A stretch of DNA of 64,000 bases from an uncultured Sphingomonadaceae bacterium (GCA_947499255.1 CANMNF010000001.1:744001-808000), one strand, 5' to 3'; counted from the stretch's first letter, positions 53,303-63,443 are shown. The notes: generated from the sequence alone by a model not told the origin. Numbers and translations: made by a program.

Positions 53303-54121
53303 TTAAGTAGGAATATCGCGGCGGTTGGCAAGGCTTGGCAGTTGCGCTCGGGTGCTGGCAATGCGTTCCGGGTCGATCTCGGCAAAGGCCAAGTGAGCGG
53401 TTTTTTCGCCCATATCGAGTACAACATCCCCCCAAGGGTCCACCACCAGCGAATGCCCGTAAGTGCGCCGGCCATCCTCATGCTCACCGCATTGCGCTGC
53501 TGAAATGATATACGCGCTCGCTTCAACTGCACGGGCACGTTGCAAAAGGTGCCAGTGCGCCTCACCTGTAGGCACGGTAAAAGCCGCAGGAATGGCAATC
53601 ACGTCGCAGGCACGCTGGCCAAGAGCTTCAAACAATGCAGGAAAACGAATGTCATAGCATACCGCAAGGCCCAGCCGGCCAACGGGCGTACCATCGCACA
53701 CCACAACTTCATTGCCAGGCCTATACGTGCTCGATTCCCGCCAATTTTCGCCGGTATCCAGCGTCACATCGAACATATGGATCTTGTCGTAGCGCGCCGC
53801 GATTTCGCCAGCCGCATTGATCACCAGGCTGCGATTGGCCCAACGCCCATCCGCAAGCGCCACCGGTATCGAACCGATCGCAAGCCAAAGCCCCTCACGC
53901 GCCGCAGCTTCACGCAAACTCGCAAGGGCAACGCTTTGTTCTTCGGCAACCACCTTATCGGATGATCGCGATTTCTTGCGATCAAGCAATACGGCCATTT
54001 CGGGCGTGAAGAGAATGTTGGCCCCGCCCGCTTTGGCTTGCGCCAAACCTTCTGTGATCACGCGCGTATTCTCATCGGGATCGATTCCCGATGTCATTTG
54101 CAAAAGAGCAATCCGCGTCAA
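53303..54121 (-). CDS. Nit1-type carbon-nitrogen hydrolase (deaminated-glutathione amidase-like)
   Basis: A 272-residue nitrilase-superfamily amidase. The catalytic triad is visible as E41 (FTPEMA), Lys in RYDKIHMFDV and Cys in AVCYDIRFP. The closest characterised group is Nit1/YbeM, which removes the amide from deaminated glutathione formed by side reactions of transaminases. Its start overlaps the stop of the glutaredoxin gene (ATGA), an arrangement that fits a shared glutathione theme. The exact substrate is inferred. Confidence 0.88.
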   Translation of the reverse strand: MTRIALLQMTSGIDPDENTRVITEGLAQAKAGGANILFTPEMAVLLDRKKSRSSDKVVAEEQSVALASLREAAAREGLWLAIGSIPVALADGRWANRSLVINAAGEIAARYDKIHMFDVTLDTGENWRESSTYRPGNEVVVCDGTPVGRLGLAVCYDIRFPALFEALGQRACDVIAIPAAFTVPTGEAHWHLLQRARAVEASAYIISAAQCGEHEDGRRTYGHSLVVDPWGDVVLDMGEKTAHLAFAEIDPERIASTRAQLPSLANRRDIPT

Positions 54122-54375
54122 AGCCCCAGCAGCTGATCCAGCTTCCCTGAGGCATCAAGCGCGGCAAGATCATCCGATCCGCCAATGGCTGCATCATCGA
54201 TGAAAATTTGCGGCACTGTCATGGCATCGGGCTTGCGCTGCATCATCTCTTCGCGCTTTTTCCCGCCCATGGTGATATCATGCTCTGTATATTCCACACC
54301 TTTGGAACTGAGCAGTCGTTTGGCCCGGGTGCAATAACCGCACCACGCCTTGGTATAGATCTCAATTTTCGCCAT
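54118..54375 (-). CDS. grxC: Glutaredoxin 3
   Basis: An 85-residue dithiol glutaredoxin that uses glutathione to reduce disulfides and mixed disulfides. The active site is CGYC (12-15), the cis-proline is in MTVPQIFI, and GGSDDL binds glutathione. The ATG at 54375 gives the normal length; upstream in-frame codons add unrelated residues. It is translationally coupled to the amidase gene. Confidence 0.95.
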   Translation of the reverse strand: MAKIEIYTKAWCGYCTRAKRLLSSKGVEYTEHDITMGGKKREEMMQRKPDAMTVPQIFIDDAAIGGSDDLAALDASGKLDQLLGL

Positions 54376-54512
54376 TATCGTACTCAATCCTTTATTTTCA
54401 GAGAGATGGCCCCTCTTGAAACTAAGCAAACGCGCCATATCTCATATGGGTGGATGCGCCAATGCCGGTGCGTTTGCAAAGCCGGGGCGCCGATAACGGG
54501 CCCCATCAATGT

Positions 54513-54537
54513 CAAATTGCTCAAGCAAGAGGATTTG
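54513..54537 (+). promoter_or_regulatory. Possible RNA thermometer hairpin before hsp20
   Basis: The leader just before the hsp20 start can fold as CAAA (54513-54516) with TTTG (54534-54537), then TTGC (54517-54520) with GCAA (54525-54528), leaving the ribosome site GAGGA (54529-54533) inside the structure. A UUGCU element near the ribosome site is reminiscent of ROSE-type thermosensors that control small heat-shock genes in alphaproteobacteria. The fold is short and only suggestive. Confidence 0.4.
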
Positions 54538-54542
54538 TAGAT

Positions 54543-55016
54543 ATGAACCGTAATGATTTTTCCAACTATCGTCGTTCCACCGTTGGCTTTGACCGCCTGT
54601 TCGAACTTCTCGAAAATAATGGCCGCGCCCAATCGTCTGGCGACAATTACCCCCCTTTTAATATCGAGCGCCGTGGCGATGATGCCTATCGCATCACGCT
54701 GGCCATTGCGGGTTTTCGCAATGAAGATCTCGACATCACCGCGCAGCAAAACCTGCTGACCATTCACGGCAAAAAACGCGAAGAAGCTGTGGAAGGTGAT
54801 TTGCTACATGTTGGCATCGCCAATCGCGGGTTTGAACGCCGCTTTGAGCTAGCCGATTATGTCCGGGTCGCCAATGCTGATTTGGCCGATGGATTATTGA
54901 TTATCGATCTGGTGCGCGAAGTGCCTGATGCGATGAAGCCTAAGAAAATAGCCATTGGTGGCAACACCTTGGAAGTGATCAGCGGCGAAAAGGACGATCA
55001 AGCCGACGCGGCCTGA
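54543..55016 (+). CDS. Small heat-shock protein Hsp20 (IbpA type)
   Basis: A 157-residue alpha-crystallin-domain chaperone that holds unfolding proteins for DnaK/ClpB. A short N-terminal region (YRRSTVGFDRLFELL) precedes the crystallin domain from about residue 35 (YPPFNIERRGDDAYRITLAIAGF). The domain continues through LLTIHGKK and NRGFERRFELADYV, and an acidic tail follows. The start at 54543 follows AGAGGA. It is divergent from the glutaredoxin gene. Expression is probably heat-controlled through the leader hairpin. Confidence 0.93.
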   Translation: MNRNDFSNYRRSTVGFDRLFELLENNGRAQSSGDNYPPFNIERRGDDAYRITLAIAGFRNEDLDITAQQNLLTIHGKKREEAVEGDLLHVGIANRGFERRFELADYVRVANADLADGLLIIDLVREVPDAMKPKKIAIGGNTLEVISGEKDDQADAA

Positions 55017-55343
55017 TATCTCCAGCCACAATTTTTGAAAACTATGGGGGCGGCAACCAGTGGTTACCGCCCCCTCGACGTTTCCGCCGACAAGCCTTGT
55101 CCAAAAGGCTGTCTGGGTCGCAATAGACAGCCACTCGCACAAGGCAAGACCGAGCCGACTTGGCGCGACGTACATCCTGTCGTCGCGCGTGGCCGGTCTA
55201 AATCACTACGGGAAATTACGGCTACGTCATGCCCATCATTGGCAATCGACCGCCAGTTAAACACTCCCCCTGACAATCGGTTAGTCGCAGTAAAGCGCTT
55301 TATGCAAGGGTAAATTCAGCTCATTTGGTCCAAATTCAGGACG
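55017..55343. other. Intergenic region between convergent hsp20 and pyrG, with a terminator hairpin
   Basis: No gene is supported here. At 55046-55074 a GC-rich hairpin (GGGGGCGG with CCGCCCCC, extended by AACC/GGTT) can terminate hsp20 transcription. The remaining 270 bases contain open frames without motifs. Low coding signal and lack of ribosome sites lead me to leave it unannotated. Confidence 0.6.
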
Positions 55344-56984
55344 CTAGACGAGGCGTGAATGCTCTAGGGCAGCTGCAATAAAGCCTGCGAACAATGGGTG
55401 CGGATCGAACGGTTTACTCTTCAATTCAGGGTGAAATTGTACACCTACGAACCAGGGATGATCAGCCCGCTCGACAATCTCCGGCAACAAGCCATCAGGT
55501 GACATGCCGGAAAAGACCAATCCGCCTTTTTCCAGCGGCTCGATATAAGCTGAGTTCACCTCGTAACGGTGACGGTGGCGTTCAGAAATGCTGGTGGCAT
55601 CGCTGTAAATTCTGCTGACATGGCTGCCCGGTGTCAATTCCGCTTCATAAGCGCCCAAACGCATGGTTCCGCCCATATCAGCGTCAGCATTGCGTTGCTG
55701 CAAACCATCTTCGCTCATCCATTCAGAGATAATCCCGACGACGGGTGACTTGGTATCGCCAAATTCGCTGGAAGAGGCTTCTGCATGGCCAGCAGTATGG
55801 CGCATGCCTTCAACGCAGGCCATTTGCATGCCCAAACATATGCCGAAGAAGGGCACTTCGCGCTCTCTTGCAAAACGCACGCTGGCGATCTTGCCTTCTG
55901 ACCCGCGCGATCCAAAGCCACCGGGCACTAAGATGCCGTGCAAAGGCTCAAGCTGAGCGGCGATGTCGCTATCGTCCTGCTCAAACAACTCAGCATCGAT
56001 CCAGCGAATATTGACCTTGGTGCGATTGGCCATGCCGCCATGCACCAACGCCTCATTCAAAGACTTATACGCATCGGGCAGGCCCACATATTTGCCCACC
56101 ACGCCGATTGTCACTTCGCCATCGGGGTTATCAAACCGGTCCATGATATCGTGCCAGACATCAAGCGTGGGCGGTTTGGCTTCCTCCACCATGCCGAAAT
56201 GGCGCAGAACTTCTGTATCAAGGCCCTCGCCATGATATTGCAGCGGCACGGCATAGATGCTGGGGGCATCAAGCGCCTGGATCACAGCTTCCTTGCGAAC
56301 ATTGCAGAACAGCGCGATTTTCGCGCGCTCAGTTTCCGGCAATTCATGCTCACACCGGCACAACAGAACATTGGGCTGCACGCCAAGGCTGGTCAGCTCT
56401 CGCACAGAATGCTGCGTTGGCTTTGTCTTCAATTCACCAGCCGCGGCGACATATGGCACCAGTGTTACGTGAACGACGCAGGTGTCTTCGGGCGGCAATT
56501 CGTTGCGCAATTGGCGGATCGCTTCGATGAAAGGCAGGCTTTCAATATCGCCCACCGTTCCCCCAATTTCGCACAATACGAAATCAAGATCGTCTGTATC
56601 ATCAAGCGCGAACTGTTTGATCGCATCGGTGACATGCGGAATGACCTGCACCGTGGCGCCCAGATAATCGCCGCGCCGTTCCTTGGTGATAATATCCCGG
56701 TACACCCGGCCAGAGGTGATATTGTCCGATTGCCGCGCAGAAACGCCGGTGAAGCGTTCATAATGGCCAAGATCAAGGTCTGTCTCCGCCCCATCATCGG
56801 TCACATAGACTTCGCCATGTTGATACGGGCTCATCGTGCCCGGATCGACATTCAAATATGGATCAAACTTGCGAATCCGCACGCGATAGCCGCGCGATTG
56901 CAACAAGGCAGCAAGACTTGCCGCCATAAGACCTTTTCCGAGCGAGGAGACCACGCCGCCGGTGATAAAAATGAACCGCGCCAT
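55344..56984 (-). CDS. pyrG: CTP synthase
   Basis: A 546-residue enzyme that aminates UTP to CTP with glutamine and ATP. The synthetase domain starts [15 protein letters not shown] (P-loop) and has the CTP-inhibition/UTP sites typical of the family. The class I glutaminase domain shows GICLGMQMA with the catalytic Cys and [10 protein letters not shown] with His and Glu. Length is standard. In this window secG and tpiA lie upstream on the same strand, a common alphaproteobacterial order (tpiA-secG-pyrG). Confidence 0.97.
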   Translation of the reverse strand: MARFIFITGGVVSSLGKGLMAASLAALLQSRGYRVRIRKFDPYLNVDPGTMSPYQHGEVYVTDDGAETDLDLGHYERFTGVSARQSDNITSGRVYRDIITKERRGDYLGATVQVIPHVTDAIKQFALDDTDDLDFVLCEIGGTVGDIESLPFIEAIRQLRNELPPEDTCVVHVTLVPYVAAAGELKTKPTQHSVRELTSLGVQPNVLLCRCEHELPETERAKIALFCNVRKEAVIQALDAPSIYAVPLQYHGEGLDTEVLRHFGMVEEAKPPTLDVWHDIMDRFDNPDGEVTIGVVGKYVGLPDAYKSLNEALVHGGMANRTKVNIRWIDAELFEQDDSDIAAQLEPLHGILVPGGFGSRGSEGKIASVRFAREREVPFFGICLGMQMACVEGMRHTAGHAEASSSEFGDTKSPVVGIISEWMSEDGLQQRNADADMGGTMRLGAYEAELTPGSHVSRIYSDATSISERHRHRYEVNSAYIEPLEKGGLVFSGMSPDGLLPEIVERADHPWFVGVQFHPELKSKPFDPHPLFAGFIAAALEHSRLV

Positions 56985-57109
56985 GGGAGTTGAGCCTTAG
57001 GCATCATCACGGATTCGGGGCAAGCACAAAGCTTGCACTTTCCACGATGGTAAGTGAGTTTCGAAAAGGTTTTTGCGATTAGTCGCAGATTATTCAGCCA
57101 CGTCGGCGT

Positions 57110-57472
57110 TTATTCGGCAACCCCGGCCAACGGATCATCTTCGACAGGAGCGGCAGGCTGATTGGTATCATCAGCCAGCGGATCAGCCGTCTGTGATACG
57201 GAGCGATCCAGAGAACCGTCCAGATCACTCCCGCCGGATACATCGACAGCCAGACCAGCCAGCACAATCGCCAACGCGACAAACAACACGGCCAACCATT
57301 TGGTGGCGCGCGTCAAGAAATCAGCTGCGCCGCGCGCAGAAAGCATCCCGCCCGGGCTTCCGCCGCCGCCAATACCCAGCCCGCCACCTTCGCTGCGCTG
57401 CATCAACACAAGGCCAACCAACGCGGCTGCGACAAGCGCCTGAACAACGGTAAGGAAAAAGAAGAGGGTCAT
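57110..57472 (-). CDS. secG: Preprotein translocase subunit SecG
   Basis: A 120-residue SecG with two membrane helices (LTVVQALVAAALVGLVLMQ and TKWLAVLFVALAIVLAGLAV). They are separated by the conserved cytoplasmic loop QRSEGGGLGIGGGGSPGG. An acidic Pro/Ala-rich tail extends the C-terminus, as in many alphaproteobacteria. SecG assists SecA-driven export through SecYE. Its place between tpiA and pyrG supports the call. Confidence 0.95.
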   Translation of the reverse strand: MTLFFFLTVVQALVAAALVGLVLMQRSEGGGLGIGGGGSPGGMLSARGAADFLTRATKWLAVLFVALAIVLAGLAVDVSGGSDLDGSLDRSVSQTADPLADDTNQPAAPVEDDPLAGVAE

Positions 57473-57567
57473 GATTGGCGTATATCTCTAAAAAAACAGA
57501 CCGCGCATGTAGGCGTTTGCGGCCATAATGTGAAGTGCGGCCAGGAAATGGCTTCATCAAAGTGGCT

Positions 57568-58329
57568 TTAAGCCTCTTCGGTTTCAGCAGCTGCGATGAT
57601 GATCCCAAGGAAACTTTCCGCAGACAAGCTGGCACCGCCAACAAGCGCGCCGCCCACTTCTTCTGCCGCCAACAGCTCTGCGGCGTTTTCACGCTTCACC
57701 GAACCACCATAAAGGATGCGCATGTCAGGGGCAGCATCCTCGCCGTAGATGGCGACCAGACTTTCGCGAATCGCTTTATGCATATCGCCAATATCTTCGA
57801 TTGTGGGCGTGCGGCCTGTGCCGATGGCCCAAACCGGTTCATAGGCGATGGTGATGCGCTCTGCCGGATCATCACATTGTGGCAGTGATCCCTTGAGCAT
57901 CTTGGTAACGACAGATGTCGCTTTACCTGCATCGCGTTGTTGCTCTGTTTCGCCAACGCAGACGATGATGTTCATGCCGGCGGCCAATGCAGCTTCGCCT
58001 TTGGCGCGAACATCTGCGTCTTTCTCACCGTGATTGGCGCGGCGTTCGGAATGGCCAAGAATGGTGAAACCAGCGCCTGCGTCTTTTAGCATGACAGCAG
58101 AGATATCACCGGTATGCGCTCCGCCTTCGAGATTGTGGCAATCTTGGGCACCAATTCCGATAAGGTTGGCTTCCTTTCGGGTTGCATGGATCAGTGTAAA
58201 AGGAGGCGCGACCGCCACTTCCACTTTGATCAGCCGTTCCGATGCACGATCAATCGCACGCGCTTCGGCCAGCATTGCACGGGTGCCGTGCATTTTCCAA
58301 TTCCCGACGATGTAAGGGCGTTTCGCCAT
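57568..58329 (-). CDS. tpiA: Triosephosphate isomerase
   Basis: A 253-residue glycolytic enzyme interconverting dihydroxyacetone phosphate and glyceraldehyde 3-phosphate. The family motifs are intact: NWKMHG with the catalytic Lys, GHSERR with the catalytic His, AYEPVWAIGTG with the catalytic Glu and start of the flexible loop, and LYGGSVKRENA for phosphate binding. It heads the tpiA-secG-pyrG series and is divergent from ppiD. Confidence 0.97.
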   Translation of the reverse strand: MAKRPYIVGNWKMHGTRAMLAEARAIDRASERLIKVEVAVAPPFTLIHATRKEANLIGIGAQDCHNLEGGAHTGDISAVMLKDAGAGFTILGHSERRANHGEKDADVRAKGEAALAAGMNIIVCVGETEQQRDAGKATSVVTKMLKGSLPQCDDPAERITIAYEPVWAIGTGRTPTIEDIGDMHKAIRESLVAIYGEDAAPDMRILYGGSVKRENAAELLAAEEVGGALVGGASLSAESFLGIIIAAAETEEA

Positions 58330-58571
58330 TGAATTCCCGCAATTTGTTTCAGCGTCGCATTTTTAGCAGTGTGCAAGTGCAACGAAAGAGCTCCGCCCGC
58401 TAAAGCTCGCCAGACGGCTTGTCAAAGCCACATTTGCAACATTTAGGGTAAACCGCCTCTGGGATGTTGCGGGCTGAACACAGGCGGGATAAGGCCACCT
58501 TCCATCCAAGCGATAGCATATAGCTTGTCGCGACGACCTGACCTTAAATTGATGTTGATAGCCCAAAGCCC

Positions 58572-60509
58572 ATGATCACATTCTTCCGCAGCTTTTTTCA
58601 ATCCAAATTGGGTGTCGCGATTACGCTCGCATTTTTGGGGCTTATTGCGTTCGCCTTTGCCAGTTCAGATGTGGCCAATACCGCGACTTTTGGCGGGGTC
58701 GCCGGGGGTGACCGGGTGGCGACCGTAGGCGACAGGCGTATGTCGACGAGCGACTTTTCCGACGCGTTAACCCGTCAGCTTGACCAAGCGCGCCAGCAAA
58801 ATCCCACCATCACGATGGAACAGTTTGTGGCGCAGGATGGTGATGAAGCGGTGCTCAATCAAATGCTGCAATTATGGGCTATCGCAGAATATGGTGAGCA
58901 AATGGGCCTGCGCACCAGCAAGCGATTGATCGATAGTGAAATCATGGCAATCCCCGGTTTTATCGGTGTGGACGGAGAGTTTGATCAGGATGCCTTCCGC
59001 CTGAGATTGCGAGAGCTTCGCCGTACAGAAGAAGGTTTGCGCGACGAGGTTTCGCTAAATCTGATGGCACAGCAATTGGTGATGCCCGCTGCCCATGGTG
59101 CGCGCCTTCCGGAAAGCATGACACGGCAATATGCGCGCCTGCTGGGCGAATCGCGTACTGGGCGTATCGCTGCGTTACCGGCGGTATCCTATGCTCCCGA
59201 AGGCGATCCTGAAGAGGGTGTTATTGCCGCCTATTATCAAAAAAATCGCGAAGACTACACGCGGCCAGAACGCCGGATTTTGCGGTATGGCGTATTCGGT
59301 GAAGAAGTGATTGGCGATATCCCTACCCCGACCGAAGAACAAATCGCGCGCAGATTTCAACGTGACGCGGTGATCTATGCGCCTACTGAAATTCGCGGTT
59401 TTACAAGGCTTGTCGTGCCCACACAGGGCGCGGCGCAAGCTGTTGCCGATGAAGTGAGCGGCGGAATGTCGCTTGAAGCATCCGCCCTTTCCAAAGGTCT
59501 CACGACCGTGCGGATTGAGCCTGTGGATCAAGCAACTTTGACAAGTGATACCTCTGCGGCCGTCGCCCAGGCAGCTTTTGCAGCCGGGCGCGGTGGCTTG
59601 AGCGCGCCGGCACAAGGAGATCTGGGCTGGTATGTTTTGCGCGTTGATAGCGTTGAACAAATCGCTGGCCGTACACTGGATCAGGCGCGCACCGAAATCG
59701 CTCAGCAATTGACGAGCGAGCGCCGTACTATTGCCTTGAATGATCTTACAGCGCGCATCGAAGCTGACCTTTCTGATGGCAAAGCGCTTTCGAGCGTTGC
59801 CGAAGATCTCAATGTTGAAATCCGGTCCACACCGCCTGTAACTGCGGCGGGCCAGATTTATGGGACCCCGGACGCCGTGCCGCAATTGCTGGCCCCGCTG
59901 CTTAGCGTTGCATTTGAGATAGATGAAGGCGAAGCTCAGCTTGAACAGGCGGGAGAGGCGCAGTTCATCTTGTATGATGTGAGCGAAATCACCCAAAGTG
60001 CTGTCGCCCCGCTTGATGAGATCAAGGACAATGTCACGCTGGCATGGCGCCGCGACGAAGGGATGCGCGCTGCGGGAGAAGCGGCAAAACGTGTACTTGA
60101 TCGCATGGATGAAGGCAGCACTCTGGCCGAAGCATTGCGCGCAGAAGATGCGACATTGCCTCCCCCTGGCGAATTATCCCTCAATCGCCGTCAATTGAAT
60201 ATGCAGCGCCAGCAAGGCCAAGTACCGCCGCCGCTTATGCTTATGTTCTCAATGGCAGAGGGTACGGCCAAGCGGCTGGAGCTTGACCAGAATGATCGGT
60301 GGTTCGTAGTTGAGCTGATGGAGATTGACGCGCCAGAGCTGGCCGCAGATGACGAGGATCTTCCTCTGCTTATTCAAAGCCTGGGTGACACGATTGCCGG
60401 TGAATATACCGATCAATTGGTAGCAGGGATTGAAGGCGCTGTAGAGGCCGAGACCAATCAGACCGCGATTGATGCAGTGATCGCGCAGCTCACCGGCCAG
60501 AGCAATTAG
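58572..60509 (+). CDS. Membrane-anchored peptidyl-prolyl isomerase PpiD-like (SurA/PpiD family)
   Basis: A 645-residue periplasmic folding factor anchored by one N-terminal helix (LGVAITLAFLGLIAFAFAS). A SurA-N/PpiD chaperone region follows (to about residue 200), then a parvulin-type domain around residues 255-380 (APAQGDLGWYVLRVDSVEQ) and a C-terminal helical part. It begins a plus-strand series leading to the trp genes. Its TAG ends 38 bases before the called trpE start, so co-transcription is likely. Confidence 0.88.
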   Translation: MITFFRSFFQSKLGVAITLAFLGLIAFAFASSDVANTATFGGVAGGDRVATVGDRRMSTSDFSDALTRQLDQARQQNPTITMEQFVAQDGDEAVLNQMLQLWAIAEYGEQMGLRTSKRLIDSEIMAIPGFIGVDGEFDQDAFRLRLRELRRTEEGLRDEVSLNLMAQQLVMPAAHGARLPESMTRQYARLLGESRTGRIAALPAVSYAPEGDPEEGVIAAYYQKNREDYTRPERRILRYGVFGEEVIGDIPTPTEEQIARRFQRDAVIYAPTEIRGFTRLVVPTQGAAQAVADEVSGGMSLEASALSKGLTTVRIEPVDQATLTSDTSAAVAQAAFAAGRGGLSAPAQGDLGWYVLRVDSVEQIAGRTLDQARTEIAQQLTSERRTIALNDLTARIEADLSDGKALSSVAEDLNVEIRSTPPVTAAGQIYGTPDAVPQLLAPLLSVAFEIDEGEAQLEQAGEAQFILYDVSEITQSAVAPLDEIKDNVTLAWRRDEGMRAAGEAAKRVLDRMDEGSTLAEALRAEDATLPPPGELSLNRRQLNMQRQQGQVPPPLMLMFSMAEGTAKRLELDQNDRWFVVELMEIDAPELAADDEDLPLLIQSLGDTIAGEYTDQLVAGIEGAVEAETNQTAIDAVIAQLTGQSN

Positions 60510-60547
60510 GAGCGGGTATCCTGGTCTCGCCCTCGCCTAGCCACGGC

Positions 60548-62044
60548 TTGTCCAATGCCGATGCCGCCCGAGCGCAACTTGCCGATGGTAAGAACGCGCT
60601 GGTGTGGCGGCGCATTGTGGCAGACACCGAAACGCCCATTGGCGCTGCACTCAAGCTGATTGAGCCGGGACGCGGCGATTTTTTGCTGGAATCGGTTGAA
60701 GGCGGAGAAGTGCGCGGGCGTTATAGCTTGCTTGGCCTGGATCCTGATCTGGTGTTTCGCGCCACCAGCGCGCGATGCGAAATCAATGCCAGTTGGCAAT
60801 CGGACCGCGATGCTTTTGCGCCGCTTGAAGGCAATAGCCTTGAAGAATTGCGCGCCCTTGCCGCATCGTGCCGGATCGATGTGCCCAAGGAATTGCCGCC
60901 GGCGCTGTCCTGCCTTGTCGGTTATTTCGGCTATGAAACGATTGGCTTGGTCGAAAAACTGCCGCGCGCCCCGCAAAGCGATTTGGATTTGCCGGATATG
61001 TTCTTTATGCGGCCAACGCTTGTGCTGGTCTTTGATGGGCTGAGCGATGCGCTATATTGCATCGCGCCGCTTTGGGCAGGCGCGGATGGCGATGCGGCGC
61101 TCGAACAGGCTTCTGAACGCATTGACGAAGCGTTGCGCAAATTGGCCGAAAAAGCACCGATGAGCGCGCCTGTAGCAATGCCGCCGCAAACTGATCTTGA
61201 AGCGGTGATGGACCCAGCCGAGTATGAGCGCATTGTGCTCAAGGCAAAGGACTACATCACCGCAGGCGATATCTTTCAGGTGGTGTTGGCGCAGCGTTTT
61301 ACCTGTCCGTTCGAATTGCCGCCGCTTGCGCTTTACCGCGCTTTGCGCCGCGTGAACCCTTCGCCATTCCTGTATTTCCTCGACCTGCCCGGTTTTGCGG
61401 TGGTGGGATCAAGCCCGGAAATCCTTGTTCGGGTGCGTGATGGTGAAGTGACCATTCGACCAATCGCTGGAACACGGCCGCGCGGCAAGGATCTTGCCGA
61501 AGATCGCGCCAATGAAGCCAGCTTAATGGCTGATCCCAAAGAACGTGCTGAACATTTGATGCTGCTTGATCTGGGCCGCAATGATGTGGGCCGGGTGGCG
61601 GCGGCGGACAGCGTCGAGGTCACCTCAAGCTTTGGTGTCGAGCGGTATAGCCACGTCATGCACATCGTCAGCAATGTCGTGGGCAAGCTGGCAGCCGATT
61701 GTGACGCGGTTGATGCCCTGTTCGCAGGCTTTCCCGCTGGCACAGTATCGGGTGCCCCCAAGATCCGCGCCTGTGAGATTATCGCAGAATTAGAACCGGA
61801 AACGCGCGGGCCTTATGCGGGCGGCGTTGGGTATTTTGCACCCGATGGCTCTGTTGATAGCTGCATCGTCTTGCGTACCGCTGTTGTCAAAGATGGTGTG
61901 ATGCATGTGCAAGCAGGCGCAGGCATTGTGGCAGATAGCAACCCGGAATACGAAGCTGCTGAGTGCCGCCACAAAGCTGGCGCGCTGATCGCTGCTGCGC
62001 GTGAAGCCATGGAGGTGGCCAGCGAACCGGGGTTTGGGCAGTGA
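60548..62044 (+). CDS. trpE: Anthranilate synthase component I
   Basis: A 498-residue TrpE, which with TrpG converts chorismate and glutamine to anthranilate. The N-terminal tryptophan-feedback site is intact (FLLESVEGGEVRGRYSLLG). The chorismate-binding part shows AGTRPRGKD, HLMLLDLGRND and GGVGYF. The TTG start at 60548 is provisional: the frame remains open upstream and the best ribosome site (AGGAG, 60508-60512) is spaced for a CTG at 60521 instead. The stop overlaps the next gene's GTG start. Confidence 0.95.
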   Translation: MSNADAARAQLADGKNALVWRRIVADTETPIGAALKLIEPGRGDFLLESVEGGEVRGRYSLLGLDPDLVFRATSARCEINASWQSDRDAFAPLEGNSLEELRALAASCRIDVPKELPPALSCLVGYFGYETIGLVEKLPRAPQSDLDLPDMFFMRPTLVLVFDGLSDALYCIAPLWAGADGDAALEQASERIDEALRKLAEKAPMSAPVAMPPQTDLEAVMDPAEYERIVLKAKDYITAGDIFQVVLAQRFTCPFELPPLALYRALRRVNPSPFLYFLDLPGFAVVGSSPEILVRVRDGEVTIRPIAGTRPRGKDLAEDRANEASLMADPKERAEHLMLLDLGRNDVGRVAAADSVEVTSSFGVERYSHVMHIVSNVVGKLAADCDAVDALFAGFPAGTVSGAPKIRACEIIAELEPETRGPYAGGVGYFAPDGSVDSCIVLRTAVVKDGVMHVQAGAGIVADSNPEYEAAECRHKAGALIAAAREAMEVASEPGFGQ

Positions 62045-62832
62045 TCAGGTTTGGCGCCTTGGCGCTTGCGCTGTTCATGCTGGCGGCTTGCGATGTTCGC
62101 CGCGACGATGGCATCGCGTTCGAACCCATCATTTCACCATGTGAACCTGTAGCGTTTGAAGATGTCGCGCTGACTTTGTGCACGGTGGATCCCAACACTC
62201 ACCGCATTCGCACAGACCTCGCTCCGCCGCCTGGCGACACCCCTTTTCGCAGCCTATCGCAATTGCGTGATGCACTTTCGCCAGAACAGCTTGGCCGCAC
62301 CGTCTTGGCGGTCAATGGCGGGATGTACGATGACGCTGGTCAGCCGATTGGCTATTATGTCGAAGATCGCCGCCGGCTGAAAATGCTTAACCGCAATGAA
62401 GGACCGGGCAATTTTCACCTCCTGCCCAACGGTGTTTTCTTCGGAGAGCGCGATGGAGATTGGCAGGTGTTGAGCGCCGACCAATTCGCGCAGCGTGTCT
62501 CCGAACGACCCTTTTTTGCTACACAATCGGGGCCGATGCTGGTGATAGATGGCCGCTTGCACCCCAGCATTGCCAATGATGGCGAAAGCCGCAATATCCG
62601 CAATGCAGTGGGCGTTGATGCACATGGCCGCGCGCTGTTTGTGATAAGTGAAGAACGGATCAGTTTTGGCAAGCTTGCGCGCTTTTACCGCGATGTTCTG
62701 GGCGCGCGAAATGCGCTGTTTCTTGATGGCAATGTTTCGCAAATATGGGACCCGGCAAATGATCGTTTGGATACAGGCGCAGCGCTCGGCCCCTTGATTG
62801 TGATCGAAAATAAGGCAGAAGCAGCGCCATGA
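62041..62832 (+). CDS. Lipoprotein, phosphodiester glycosidase (DUF2233/NAGPA) family
   Basis: A 263-residue protein from a GTG start. The signal peptide ends in the lipobox LAAC, so it is an envelope lipoprotein. The body matches the DUF2233/phosphodiester glycosidase fold: [24 protein letters not shown], then [36 protein letters not shown] and [10 protein letters not shown]. Relatives cleave phosphodiester-linked sugars. It is inserted between trpE and trpG with overlaps on both sides, though no role in tryptophan synthesis is apparent. Confidence 0.85.
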   Translation: MIRFGALALALFMLAACDVRRDDGIAFEPIISPCEPVAFEDVALTLCTVDPNTHRIRTDLAPPPGDTPFRSLSQLRDALSPEQLGRTVLAVNGGMYDDAGQPIGYYVEDRRRLKMLNRNEGPGNFHLLPNGVFFGERDGDWQVLSADQFAQRVSERPFFATQSGPMLVIDGRLHPSIANDGESRNIRNAVGVDAHGRALFVISEERISFGKLARFYRDVLGARNALFLDGNVSQIWDPANDRLDTGAALGPLIVIENKAEAAP

Positions 62833-63443
62833 TCAACGCGCCCGATATTCTTGTCATCGACAATTACGATAGTTTTACCTTCAACCTCGTCCATTATCTG
62901 ATGGAATTGGGCGCAAAGGTGGAGACCGTCCGCAATGATGCGTTAAGCGCTTCAGAAGCCTTGGCGACAGGTACAAAAGGCATTCTGATCTCGCCCGGCC
63001 CCTGCACGCCGAATGAAGCCGGGATCAGCCTCGATGTCGTTGCCGCTTGTGCCGATGCGGCGCGGCCTTTGCTTGGCGTGTGCCTTGGCCATCAATCCAT
63101 CGGACAGCATTTTGGTGGCCGCGTTGCGCGCGGCGGTTTGATGCATGGCAAGACCAGCCCTGTCGAACATGATGGAACAGGCGTTTTTGCCGGTCTCCCC
63201 TCGCCCTATATCGCCACGCGGTATCACTCGTTGATCGTCGAGGATATTCCAGCCTGCTTGCTGGTGAATGCGACCAGCCCAACTCCGGGTCTTGAAGGGA
63301 CAAGTGTTATGGGTTTCCGCCATGAAAGCTTGCCCATTCACGGGGTTCAATTTCATCCTGAAAGCATCGCGACGCAAAACGGCCATGCGCTGCTGGCCAA
63401 TTTCCTCAATATCTGCGGGATCGAAGCAAAGGTGCAAGCATGA
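62829..63443 (+). CDS. trpG: Anthranilate synthase component II (glutamine amidotransferase)
   Basis: A 204-residue class I glutamine amidotransferase. It starts with [18 protein letters not shown], has the catalytic Cys in [15 protein letters not shown], and ends with [18 protein letters not shown] carrying His and Glu. It supplies ammonia to TrpE. It overlaps the lipoprotein gene (ATGA) and trpD (ATGA), so the tail of the operon is tightly coupled. Such subunits may also serve p-aminobenzoate synthesis, but the trpD neighbour favours tryptophan. Confidence 0.96.
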   Translation: MINAPDILVIDNYDSFTFNLVHYLMELGAKVETVRNDALSASEALATGTKGILISPGPCTPNEAGISLDVVAACADAARPLLGVCLGHQSIGQHFGGRVARGGLMHGKTSPVEHDGTGVFAGLPSPYIATRYHSLIVEDIPACLLVNATSPTPGLEGTSVMGFRHESLPIHGVQFHPESIATQNGHALLANFLNICGIEAKVQA

